Source: Rotaria sordida (taxonomy: Eukaryota > Rotifera > Eurotatoria > Philodinida > Philodinidae). Taken from it: a stretch of DNA of 64,000 nucleotides. The notes under the pieces were generated by a model. The model did no database searches, was not told where the DNA came from, and worked only from the letters and a program-made list of their open reading frames with translations. The DNA lies in the NCBI GenBank assembly GCA_905250125.1, contig CAJNOL010001329.1:1-64000 (forward strand), written 5' to 3'. The position numbers and the translations under genes are program-made. Positions 1-12,100 of this stretch are shown one piece after another; the stretch's first letter is position 1, and the number at the start of each line of letters is the position of its first letter.

Positions 1-1664
1 CTGACACTTATGAATTATGTTATCATTTTGAATTTCATATATTACTTCTTCAACTTGCTCTATTAACTGTTTCATCATTTATGCATTTATATTTTCTATT
101 TAAAGCATTGATTATGATTGTAACAGCAACTATTTATATATTCTATTCACATTATTTTAATTTTTATTATATTATTAGTAATAGATATGATTTAACAAGT
201 AATTTATTACTTATACAGACAACATTTGAAATATTTTTTTTTATTCTTTTATTAATTGGTCTTGATCGACGAGTAAAAAAATAAATTTGAATTAAGAAAT
301 ATATGAATGATAGATTTTTGTTTTTCTTATTTAGATTGAATATATGAGTCGATTAGATTTATTATGGACAATTAAATTTCAAAATGAAAAACATGAAGTA
401 GAAACTGTGAGCACTATTAGTCGACTTTTATTAGAAAATATTCTACCTAAACATGTGGCTGAAATAATTATTAAAGAAAATATGAGTCAGGTAAAGAAAT
501 TCATTTGATTAAAAAAATAGAATTAAAATTTTCTTTCAAAATTGATTATTTCTCAAATGGATATTTTTTGAAGAATAATTTTATTTTTTCTAGGGTCTAT
601 ATCATGAAAGTTATGATAATGTCGTTGTTATGTTTGCATCAATACCTAATTTTAAAGAATTTTATGTTCAATCAGATGCTAACAATGATGGATTAGAATG
701 TTTAAGATTACTCAATGAAATTATTGCAGAATTTGATAAAGTTTGTTATAAAAAATTATTTATTTATTTATTTTCCTTTTTTTTACTCTTATTTAGTTAT
801 TAGATAAGAATAAATTTAGTTGTGTAGAAAAAATAAAAACTATTGGTAATATATATATGGCAGCTGCTGGTCTCAATCCAGGTGCAGAACATAGAATGGT
901 ATTAATAAAAAGATTCTTTATAGGCATGTTTGAATATTTTTTTTTTTTTTTTTTGTTTAGACAAGAGAACGATATAATCAGAATATTGTTGCACTTGCTG
1001 AATTTGCTTTTGCTATGATTGCAGTACTTGAAGGTATTAATCGAGATTGTTTCAATGATTTCAAATTACGTGTTGGCATGTGTAACGGTCCTCTTGTTGC
1101 TGGTAATTGAATATATACAAATTTGTTATATTTTTGATTATACTTAAAATTCTCGATAATTCATCAATATTTTGAAATTCAAATATTTTAGTATACTAAA
1201 AGATTTTAAGATGTATTAGATTTCTGTCAAGAAATGATTTTATTAGAAAATATAAGGAATTCTTCTGCTTTGAATTACTATAAATTATTTAAGTTCTATA
1301 CTGATCTTTTTTTTCAGGTATTGTTGGTGCCAAAAAACCTCAATATGATATTTGGGGAAATACAGTTAATGTTGCATCACGTATGGATAGTACTGGTGTA
1401 GATAGCTGTATTCATGTAAGTAAACAATAAATTGTTATATTTCGAAGAAAAAAAAAATAAAACAATTTTTGTTTGATCATTACAAAGGTACCGGAAGAAA
1501 CTCAAAAAGTTTTATTTGAAAATGGTTATCCATGTGAATGTCGTGGACCAATATATGTTAAAGGTAAAGGTAATATGACAACATATTTAGTACGACCACG
1601 TGGTTATATGATGCCAACATCAACTTCACATGTTTCCTCAAAATTCAATGCATCGAATAAATGA
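1..1664 (+). CDS. Transmembrane adenylyl cyclase, C-terminal part (last TM segments plus C2 catalytic domain); 5' end outside window
   Basis: Makes cAMP from ATP at the plasma membrane. Reading is open from the left edge. I read seven exons: <1-272, 335-490, 594-740, 797-898, 961-1102, 1318-1415 and 1488-1664. All junctions are GT-AG and keep frame. The first exon is hydrophobic (end of the second membrane bundle). It runs into [15 protein letters not shown], the usual linker into the C2 cyclase domain. Family hallmarks are visible: [18 protein letters not shown], the adenine-specifying Lys in EKIKTIG and Asp in QYDIWG, and the transition-state Asn and Arg in [15 protein letters not shown]. 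The metal-binding aspartates belong to the C1 domain, which would lie outside the window. The protein ends about 70 residues after that motif, as usual for animal membrane cyclases. A polyadenylation-like aataaa lies near 1838. I cannot assign a vertebrate subtype. It is convergent with KATNIP. Confidence 0.93.
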
Positions 1665-2161
1665 ATAAAAATTCAATATTTTTCTTCCGAGTCAGATTTC
1701 ATCCCAGTGAACATAAAGCTCATGTGGCTTTTCTTTTGTTTTATATATATATACGTATATATATATATGAAATAATGCTGGTGATGAGAACAGTATCTAT
1801 TAATTTCTTTTTTGTATACATTTGATTTTATTTTACATAATAAAGAAATTTAGTGTGAATTATAGAAACAAAAGATCTGACGAACGACAAAAAAAAAATG
1901 TTTCGTTTCGTCTTTAGCGTTTTTTCTGCATTCGTGGAACTGATGTCGTTGGTCGTTTGGCTAAAAAAAAAAAAAAGAATTCTGATACACTTTATAAATC
2001 TATCAACATGATGGTATGCTTAAACAAATATTTGAGCCTATCGAAGTTTCGTGACTCTGCTTACAATCTATATATATATATATAATGATCAAGGTGTGTC
2101 TGTTTCTCTGTACCGGGTTAAAGGTTAAATAAGGCTATAAGGAGAAGGTGCTAAGGACTGC

Positions 2162-2262
2162 TGTATAGGGACTCATAGGTCCTTAAGGGCTATCATATGG
2201 GGGAACTCATATGTTCTGAAGGGCTGTTCTATGGAATACCCATCCATAGACCTTGAAGGGAG
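2162..2262. repeat. Three degenerate tandem units of about 33 bp, each partly self-complementary
   Basis: Three successive units end in similar words (TTAAGGGCT, CTGAAGGGCT, TTGAAGGGAG). Each contains a small palindrome, such as CATATG...CATATG in the second and CTATGG...CCATAG in the third. An (AT)n run at 2070-2084 and two related motifs around GTGTCTGT (2095 and 2375) flank the array. The rest of 1665-2582 holds only the cyclase 3' UTR and AT microsatellites; I see no gene. Confidence 0.5.
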
Positions 2263-2582
2263 TAAGGCAATAAGAGTATAAAGCTACAAGGGCGAAGGCT
2301 ACATGTACTATAAAAATATGTGTGATATAACAGTATGAAGCCATAGGGCTATTTATCTATATACATAATATCGAGTGTCTGTATGTCTGAGGTCATACGT
2401 TAAAGAAGAAAACAGTCGTGCAATATGCAAGGACTCACGCTAGTTAAATAATAACTTACAGTAATCAACAGATTGATTTTGACTTGATATTTGACCGGTC
2501 ATAGTATCAGATGAACTTTTATTTCTAAAGAAATAGATATCATAATCTGAAAAGAGAAAAAGAAAAAAACATTTTCAATAAC

Positions 2583-5500
2583 TTACTCCAAAACTGTTTG
2601 TTTTTCATGATCAGTAAGAATTGTTTCATCAGAAAATAGAATTGTATTAAATGGTACTTTTTGTTTACGTTTATCACCATCATTTTCATTCATTTTATCT
2701 AATATACCCGTCCAAACAAGTAAATCATCAACAAGTAACTAAGAAAATGTATTATTTAAGAAATTTTATTTTCTAAAAATAATCATACATACAGAAAATT
2801 CTCTTACACCACGATTAGGTGTTTTAGTATAATTCCATATTTTTATCATTGATACAGATGTTGGTCGATCGAATATAACAAAAACTCGATTGATCTTAAA
2901 GAAAATTATAAATTTTTTTTTTCACTCAATATTTTAATCAATCTACATACCACATATGGTAAAATAGGTGCAATCCATGAATGTGTACCATCAATATCAT
3001 TATTTTCACCATCAATTAATTTATCTGGTGTACGAACATCATCATCCGTACCTAGATTAAGTGTATTTACACTCTGTGGACAAGCAGCAATATCTATTAA
3101 TAGAAATCAAAAAATTATTTTTTTTCGTTTTTTTTTCTTTTTTCTATCTGTTTTTATAAAAATTGATTACTTTGTTCAGCTAAACCAATTTGTTCACCAT
3201 TTTCATCATAAAATTCTAAACCATTCAATCCAATATAATAAGTATCACCATGTGTTGAATGAAGTTGAAATTCATAAATAACTATAAATAAAAATTTTCT
3301 ATTCGAATTTTTTTATTCTTTAATAATAATAATAGTATATATTCAATTCAATTAAAATATTGTCAATAAAATTTTAATATTAAAATCTAATTTATTGGAA
3401 AGAAATTAACTAACATCGAATGTCTATAGATGAGTATAGATCATCCGCATATCTACACTCATATCCTCAAATTTGATTCATATAAATAACTTACATCCAT
3501 TTGGCATTGATATATCTGAAACACCATCACGATTAGAAGTTGATATTTGTCTAAAAATATTAAATTAAATCTAATTATATTATTCATCTTAATATATATA
3601 TTTTTTTTCTACTTGTTTTGTTGTCGTTTATGTTCTTCTTCTATCATTGTTCTTCCATAAGCAAAAACAATTTCTTGTACAAAATCAAAATAACAATGAC
3701 CAGGTGCACGTCTTAATAAAAAACCTTGTCTTGGTGAAATAATTTTATCATTTAATTGTACATGAAGTCGTTTAATCTATTGAAATAAATACAAAATATT
3801 TTTGTGTTTGTTTTCATTACAAATAATAAAACATACTCCTCGATAAGTTTCATCTGATGATCTATTATAATTCCATATACGTAAACCATGTAATTTTTTT
3901 GATACACTTAATGTTATTATAATACGTACTCTATCTTTTTTATTAAATGGACATAACCACATATGATTTTCATCACAAGTAACATTTTCACCATCGAATA
4001 ATCTAAAAATAATATTTAGTTAGAAATGGCACAAAAACAAAAATTTTTTTTTTTTTATTACTTATCAAGTGTTTGAACATCATTAGCATATTCTGGAATT
4101 AGAGTTATATCACGAGGACGAGCATCAAATGATTGAATAACACAATCAGCATCATTAACATCTACTACTTCAATACCTGTTAAACCACAATAATCATCAT
4201 AACCCCATGTTTCTGTTACAGTTAAAATCAATTCTAAATATATTTATATAAATAATGTATTATATGTTTTATAGATTCATAAAAATCTCTAATACTTCTT
4301 CCATAAAATTCTGCTACTTGATTTGAACCTGATGAACGAATAGCTGTAAAGGGTCGTCGTAATGTAGCACGTGTCATTGGTCGAACCTATTTTAATATTT
4401 ATGTGAATTCTTTAAACAAAAGTATTAATATTTACATCAGTTCCGTCCATGATTGATTGATTAGTGCCTATTTTCATATTCTCATCATCATCTTGAACAG
4501 TTTCTTGATCAACATACATTTCATCATTAGTTGATATTTTTTCAAGAATTCGATCGTCAGTAGTAAATAAAATAGTCTATATATTAGAAAACAAAAAGAA
4601 GACAAGAATAAGAAAGATTTATTTTTATTTTTACGAACTTCTCCATAACCTGATAGATCATTTGTAGCAGTTATATTTCCACAAGCTTGAGTAATTTCTC
4701 CTTTGAATATTATACGACCATTAAGTGAAATCTCTACATCTTTTGCACCACGTGCTGAATGAATACGATTTTTATTATAATTCTATAATAATAAAACAAC
4801 AAAAAAATGTATGTAGTAAATCGATTTTTGAAATGTTGAAAGGGGATCGGAATCTAGGAATGAATCATTTTTAGCAGATAGAAATTTTTAAAAGCAAGTA
4901 AATGAAGCGATTAGGTTTTATTACCTCATAGCTTATCTTTTGACTTCATTTTAATTATGTGTTAATGGTCTGTATTAAGATATTGAAAAAACACAGATCT
5001 TTTCTACTCTATCAGTTAATTTTATATATCAATAGTAAAGCATAAAGGAAAGTTTACACAATTGCTACTAGCGAGACACTTGATATCGATGAACACCGAA
5101 CAGAACTCTCAGAATGAGACGTTTCAGCAGAATCTATAGCCCGATATCTTACCTACAACTAATACTAACTGCAGCTCTGAATAGAAAGTCAGTCCGACGC
5201 AGAGTTCTTGTGCTCAACTGCTTGAGTTCCCAATACACAAAATTTCATGGCTGATGGTACAAAGATTTGAACACAATACTTTATGGATACATGTCAAACT
5301 ACGTAGTCAGAGTGGCCAATATTGTACCAATTGATAACTATCTCAGTCTCATCATGATTTCTATCAATTTTTAGCATTTCAAAAACTATTTTGTATTCAT
5401 CAATGGAGAAGCGATCGCTTGAAAGTAAATTTCACTGGGAAACAACTGTCGTGGATTGAATAAAATCATTTCGCAAAAGCTTAGTAAAAAAAAACACCAG

Positions 5501-8169
5501 GAAATTGATTTTTCCTCTAGGCGATTTTATTGGAGTGTTTGGACCCATCAATCCTGATAGGAAATCCTTTTTAAACTCTTCAAAACTATTAACATCGAAT
5601 GCAAAAACTCAAAGCTTTAGTTTGATACTTCTTTCTACACTTGAGTAATAAGATCAAACACAAACAGTGTCTAGTGAAATTGCTTTAAATCTGATTTTAA
5701 TCAACTCGCGATTATATTTTAAGTGAATGAAATGAAAAAAAACCAAAGATCAAATTCTTACCCATATTCTAATCATTGCAATTCTAGTTGGATGTTCAAA
5801 TGTAATATAAACAAAATGATTTTTACCAGTTGTAAATGGTGCAAGCCACATATGAATATCATCTCGAGTTTTATTTACTCCATCAATTAAATTTTTTACT
5901 ACACGTGGATCATTACCATATTCAGGTAGAATATTTATATCGGGTGGATCTGCTGTAATCTATCAAGAACAAAAAAAGAAATTTTTTTTTTTTTTTTAAT
6001 TAAATAAAATAAACAGAAAACAACTATGCGTTACTTTTTTAATTGGTATTGGATAACCTTCAGCAGAAAATATTTCAATACCATTTAAACCAATATAATG
6101 ACGATCGCCCCATGTTGTTTTTAAATTTAAAACTAATTGTTCTCCATTAGGTAATTCAGGTATTGAAAATCTAGAGAAATGAAAAAAAAAAAAGAAATTT
6201 TTATTTGCTTAAATAATATCAAATTTATTTTACTGTTCTTCATCATTTTCATTTTCAGTTTTGGAAGTTCCACTTGGAAGATATTCATCAGCTTGTTCAT
6301 CTAATAGATTTAAAAAATGTTATTCATGAATTGAATGGAAGTTTTTTTTAATTTTCTGAATACTTTCAACCATTCCACGATGTCGTCGACTGAATAGATC
6401 AATTTGTGTTATTGATCTTTCAAGCCAATCTGCTTGACGATCTAATAATTTTCAATAATAATAATAATTAAATTAATGAAAAAACATTTGACTATACCAT
6501 TAGAACTATTATCTCGAAAAAGATTTCGTTTATTTGATGCTTGTTGTGGTTGAGATGATCTTTGATCTTTTATCTCAGAACCAATATGAACTTCTCTAAA
6601 ATATTAAAAACAAAGTCGAACAATTCATTCATCTGTCAAGAAATATACATATGTATATATAACTTACTTTGGTTGTAAAAAATTTTCAAGATCAAGACTA
6701 TCAACAGTTTTTGCTGTTCCACCCATAAATAATTGTTGATTATTTGCATGGGTACTACTATTCTTCATTAAATCTCCTCCAGCAAGTCGTGCTCCTATTT
6801 AGATAATAAGTAGATATTTATTAATTATTTCATCATAAATATTAAAATATATATTTGGATCACTTTAATATTTTAATAATGAATATGACTGTATTCACAA
6901 ATGCATATTATTATTAGATGAACTACTCAATGATTATATGATGAAATTTTTTTGTTTTTAATTACCCGGTCGTTTTTCTCCCGGTCTTGGTACATTGTAT
7001 TTTCCAGTAGTGGGCAGTTTTGATAAATCTCGACGACTCATTTTGTTTTTTGTTTTTTACAAATAATCTTCGCGTATTTGACAATTAATAAAGAAAAATA
7101 TATGTACGAAAAAAAAAAATCACCATTATGTTCCATTCTTTCTTATTTTTTGATTTACGTTGTCAAGGTGCCTTCTTCACTGCATAACGATCGATAATAA
7201 GAGGAAAGAAAAGAAAAATTCTCTTTTTTTTGTTTTAGATAATGTTCCTTTATATTATATAGAGAAGCAAAAAGAATACGCTGACCTACCTACCGTTGTC
7301 GATAAACGATATGTTTGTTGTTGAGATTTAGTTAAATGAACTGTTGTTGATATGTCATCAAGAGATAAAGCTATAAAATATTTTTTTTATTATGAAAAAA
7401 AAAAAAAAATTCTCGACATGACTTAAAAAACTTACAAAGACTTTGATCAGAATCAGAATTATCTTCATCTGATTTCATTTGTAATTGAGTATTTCTAAAC
7501 CAATTTGGCATCCAACTTTGATCAACATTTACTGGTGTCATTAAACGATAAGTGATATGATTATTTACAACATTTGATTGTATTTGATTTTGATCAAATT
7601 CAATCATTTGATCATTTGCATGTAGTGATTTTTTCTTATGTAACATTTGAGAATTAATATCAGTTGTAATAGAACCTTGTTCAGTTTTAATTTTTGTTTC
7701 TGTTGTTGATGTCCATTGACGACGATGAGAATTCGATCGTTTAGGTGTTTTTGATAAAGTCGGAGATGACAAATTGAAAAAAAACGGTGCCGGAGTTTGA
7801 ATTCGATTAGAGGAATTCTCAAGTCTTTTACGTAGAACAGATGGTGGTCGTCGAGGTGGTGCGCTATGAACTCCATTTACATATAATTGAAAGCCATTTT
7901 CACGTTGTTTTAAATAATCATCATTTGTTTTATGTTGATCATTATATTCTTTAATTAATTTATTTTTTTCTTGTAATTTTTTTAAATATTCATAATATTT
8001 ATTATGAACTTTAGTACGATATCCGGGAACCTAGTTCATAAAATATTTTTATTCAAAAAAAAAAATAAAATAAGAACAATATCTTCATTCTTACAGCACT
8101 TTTACTTCGAAAAGTTTGTCGTAATGGATTAAAAGATTCAATCGAAGGATCAATATTTGTATCAGTCAT
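2583..8169 (-). CDS. KATNIP: Katanin-interacting protein, three DUF4457 units
   Basis: KATNIP is a microtubule- and cilium-base-associated protein that binds katanin. The N-terminus (from ATG at 8169; exons 8095-8169, 7436-8030, 7294-7370) has YLKKLQEKNKLIKEYN followed by QRENGFQLYVNGVHS, matching the family's N-terminal signature. The C-terminal two thirds has three DUF4457 units. Each has an opening motif (WGDRHYIGLNGIEIFSAEG near 6100, TWGYDDYCGLTGIEV near 4220, THGDTYYIGLNGLEFYD near 3250). Each then has an LIDG/LFDG plus W(L/I)(A/C)P motif (near 5860, 3960, 2980) and an IWNY motif (near 5770, 3880, 2845). About 20 short introns and one of about 1 kb (4785-5760). The stop may be TAA 2583-2585; splicing there would add only two residues. 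My rough tally is about 950 residues, against about 1,600 in vertebrates. The join between 7294 and 7041 is uncertain: no in-frame acceptor was found, and an ATG at 7041 (MSRRDLSKLPTTGKYNVPRP) could be a second start. Confidence 0.88.
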
Positions 8170-9160
8170 TATTAAAATATCTTCAATAAGAAAATACAGA
8201 AGTGAATGTTCATTTCGAATGTCTCTCCTATAAAGTCCGTTGGGTTCGAATCTAAAAATTTTTAACCCAACGGGGTGTATTAGTCATTGAATACAAAAAA
8301 ATATCATGTATTTCCTGGACGACTGTCCAATGTCGATTAGTACAGGCTCTATAATCCGGTTTGAATCTCGAGAGAACTATTTCACGTTGTAAACTGAAAT
8401 CGAACTTTATTGTTGAGTTGAAGCAAAAGAAAATAAAAAATCTATGACATTAAAAAGCAATCGAAATTTTGTCAAGAAAAAAAAAACAGAGAAGTCGAAC
8501 CAATGACTTCTGTCATTCAGCATCGCATAAGCACTATTCAAGTCGATTTGATGATATATATTTTTTTTTTCAAAGCTATGTTCAATATCGTTACATGAAA
8601 TGTTAATCCAAATGGGCTCTAGTGCTGCTATATTATCAACTAGATGTATGTGTTACATATTCAGTGCGATAATTTTGTTCTAGTGTGTAATGATTCAAGC
8701 AAAAAAACAAGAATGTGTTATCTAATAAAATTGAACGAACTTTTTGTTAGTTTTATTATTAACGCAATTCATTAAGAATGAACGTTTTAATTTAACATAC
8801 ATATTCCGATACTTTTCATTTCCAATACTTTATACTACTCATATGGACTGTTTGTTCGCTAGAGGTATCTAAGATACCATAGACTCTCATTTGGATCAGT
8901 CATAAATGAATTAATATTAAATGAGCATTGATGAATTCAAAGTTCAAAATAAAAATATATCGTTTTTTAAGTAGAAGATGTCGTTCATATACAAGCATAC
9001 AGAAGTCGTAGATTCAACCAATAATAATATTGTTATTTAGTTTTATTCTTGCACCATCAATTGTCAATTACTATTTTGTGGTTGGAATGATGATAAATAC
9101 TGAAAAAATAATCGAAGTCGTGCTATCATAATTTTATAGTAATATTCACAATAAAAAAAG
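8170..9160. other. Divergent intergenic region between KATNIP and the PARP gene
   Basis: About 1 kb between two divergently transcribed genes, so both promoters should lie here. No ORF of note. It holds a perfect 10-bp inverted repeat (8237-8246 with 8264-8273, CCGTTGGGTT and its complement) and tRNA-like sequence on the minus strand (8477-8545). A second B-box-like stretch occurs on the plus strand near 8360 (GGTTTGAATCT). Confidence 0.6.
8477..8545 (-). repeat. tRNA-like / SINE-like fragment with pol III-type boxes
   Basis: On the minus strand, TAGTGCTTATGCG (8536-8524) resembles an A box. GGTTCGACTTC (8501-8491) is close to the B-box consensus. A run of ten T (8486-8477) follows, as at a pol III terminator. 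A hairpin AATGAC-AGAA-GTCATT sits between the boxes. The T-stem does not pair, so this is not an intact tRNA. A tRNA-derived SINE or decayed tRNA copy is the best reading. Confidence 0.4.
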
Positions 9161-12100
9161 ATGGCATGTAGTAGTACTACAATTACTGTATCCGGTCATA
9201 ATGCACAATGGGAATGGGAAGGTGATAAAAGTATTTGGCAACAGTATCCAATTAATATTCAACAAGAAATATCTCAAGCATTCGATACTGGAAATAAAGA
9301 AGTAAAAAGATAAATTTTCTTTTTTTTTGAATTCAATCAACAAAATTTCTATATCTATTTTTTTTATTTTCTTTAGGTCGATGTTAATATAACAGATGAA
9401 ATAAGTATGAGAATTAAATTTAATGATATGATACAAATGAATAAAAAGACAAAATTTATGCGTCGTATTCGTCTTTGTCTTGAATTAAAAGATGAAAATG
9501 GATTTTTTATTTATGAATGGCAAAATGAAAATAAAAAATGGGAACCTTATATAGCAGAAATAATGATTAAAATAGTTGATGCAATTAATAATGATCAAAC
9601 AACATTATCTGTTACTAGTCAAAATCGTTCATATAATATTGATCTAAAGAAATTAATTCAAACAAATACAAGTACGAATGTTACTCGAAAAATTCATCGT
9701 ATTAAATCAAGTTAGTTATATTGTTTTTTGTTTTTTGATTGATTTCATATTAAATAAATATTTATTTAGTGGCAAAATTACCATCGAATACTTCAACAAC
9801 ATCAAATAAACGTTCATTAGAAAATGATGAAGAACCTACAGAAAGTACGACTAAAAAACGTGCAGTATCAGCATCATCTGGATCAGAAAAGAGCTCAGGT
9901 AAAGAATAATAATATTAGTTTGTAAATAATTTTTTTGTTTTTCTTTGTAGTGCGCACTGTGACAACAGTTGCTGGTCAAGCACCTGTTGATGTTGAATGT
10001 AAAACATTGTTTGGAAAAGTTCATGTTTATAGTGAAAATAAAGATATATTTGATTGTATGCTTAATCAAGTAAGATAGTTTTTTTAGTTTGTTGTTTAAT
10101 ATAAATCGAAATGTTTTATGTTAGACAAATATTGGAAATAATAATAATAAATTTTATTTAATTCAACTTCTCGAAGATAATAATAGTAAAAAATATCATG
10201 TTTGGTTACGTTGGTAAGAATAGAATTTATTAAATGATTAAATATTTATTAATTACTTTTTAATTTAGGGGTCGTGTTGGTTATACTGGACAAACTTATT
10301 TAGAAAGTTTCGATGGTAATTTAGATAATGCCAAAAGATTCTTTTGTCAAAAGTATGTAGTTTATATTTAATAGTAATAATTATAGTGTACGAGATATTA
10401 TGCCGGATTGATCTTGATAAGATGAGTAGTAGAATAATATCCATTGGGTTTTAATTCAGATAACGTGATATTCACAATCTCTTTAAAATATGTTCAAGAT
10501 AGTATCTGTTTGTAGTTTGTCGTCTCCATAGAGAAAAACTCAGGAGTAGGGAGCTGCGGATTCGCGTCTTTGTGGACCCGGACCCACCCGGGTCCCGGTT
10601 TGGAAGAATCCGCAGCTTCCTATTTATGAGATCTTCTACCCTCATCAAATCTACAACTTTCTGATGGACTCTCCTATAGATTATGACTGAACTAAATCAT
10701 GGATTAAAATAGTCATCAATAGAGAAAAACTTATCATAGACTCAAATTTCCGGATGCTATCTTCTATGATATACTGGGATCACAATGACGAAAAAAATGA
10801 CTTTCCTATTTCTCCGAGATGGAAATTATATTTTTTTTACAGGCACTGGATTCTGTTTGAAGTGGGTATCTTTGTAAGAACTATCAAAAATCAACAGAAC
10901 AATATTTTTTGAAATAAAAAAAACAAAACAAAACTACCTATCCCGAATAATGTATTGTATATGCGAAAAAATTTTCACCTGCCAGAGAAACGGAAGCGTT
11001 TCTGTACTTTTAAGCTGATTTGAGGAAAACGTAGAATAATATATTTGATTTCTTCTTGAAGTTTTTTAATGTTTAAAGACAATTTTTGTACTCGATAGAT
11101 AGATACTACTCAAGACTGTACAATGACTACAAAAAAATTTGGATCACGAAAGGAAGGAGGCAATCCTTAAAACATTCTAGATAAGTAAAAAATAATAGAT
11201 AAGGACTGAAAATAAACTGAGCTCATCTTCAGGAAGAACATAAACTTTTTATTTTAATCCACAATTTTTATCTCAACTAGAACATTGTTAAGAAAGCCAA
11301 AAATGCACGAAATATTATCCAGAAATCTTGAATCAGTCGTTTTCGTAGTCATTTCAATGATTCTCTATTACTTCTCTCGTACAACATTACATTTCGAATT
11401 TATATTCGAAAAAAGTATAAAATTGTTTTTATTTCTAATAGATTTAGTGAAAAAACAAAAAATGATTTTTATCATCGTGATACATTTACAAAATATTCGG
11501 GAAAATATGATTATGTTAAACTTGATTATAATCCATCGGTAAATTATAATTGATTTTAAATCGTAGGTTTATTATTATTATTATATATAGACTTCGAAAA
11601 ATAATGATGAAAATGATGAAAACAAAAAAAAACGTGCAGCAGCACTTGAAGAACTTAAAAATCGACCAATACCAGAATCAAAACTTGATAAACGTGTTCA
11701 AGATATTATTGAATTAATTTGTAATGTACGTTTAATGGAAGAAGCATTACTTGAAATGAAATTCGATGCAAAAAAGAATCCTCTTGGTAAACAAAAAGAT
11801 CATTATTTATTTTTCTTCAATCATATATTTCTTTTTTCTTTCTTAAGGTAAACTTAGTTCCGCACAAATTAAAGCTGGTTATGCAGCATTAAAAGATATT
11901 GAAAATTTTATTAATACAAATAATTTTAATGCTGCTTTTATAGAAGCAAATAATACATATTATACACGAAGTATATTTTATTTTATTTTATTTTCTATAA
12001 TAGAATCGAATGAATATTTTTGTTTAGTTCCACATGAATTTGGTCGTCATACTCCACCATTAATAAAAACAACACAACAATTAAAATATGAAATAGAATT

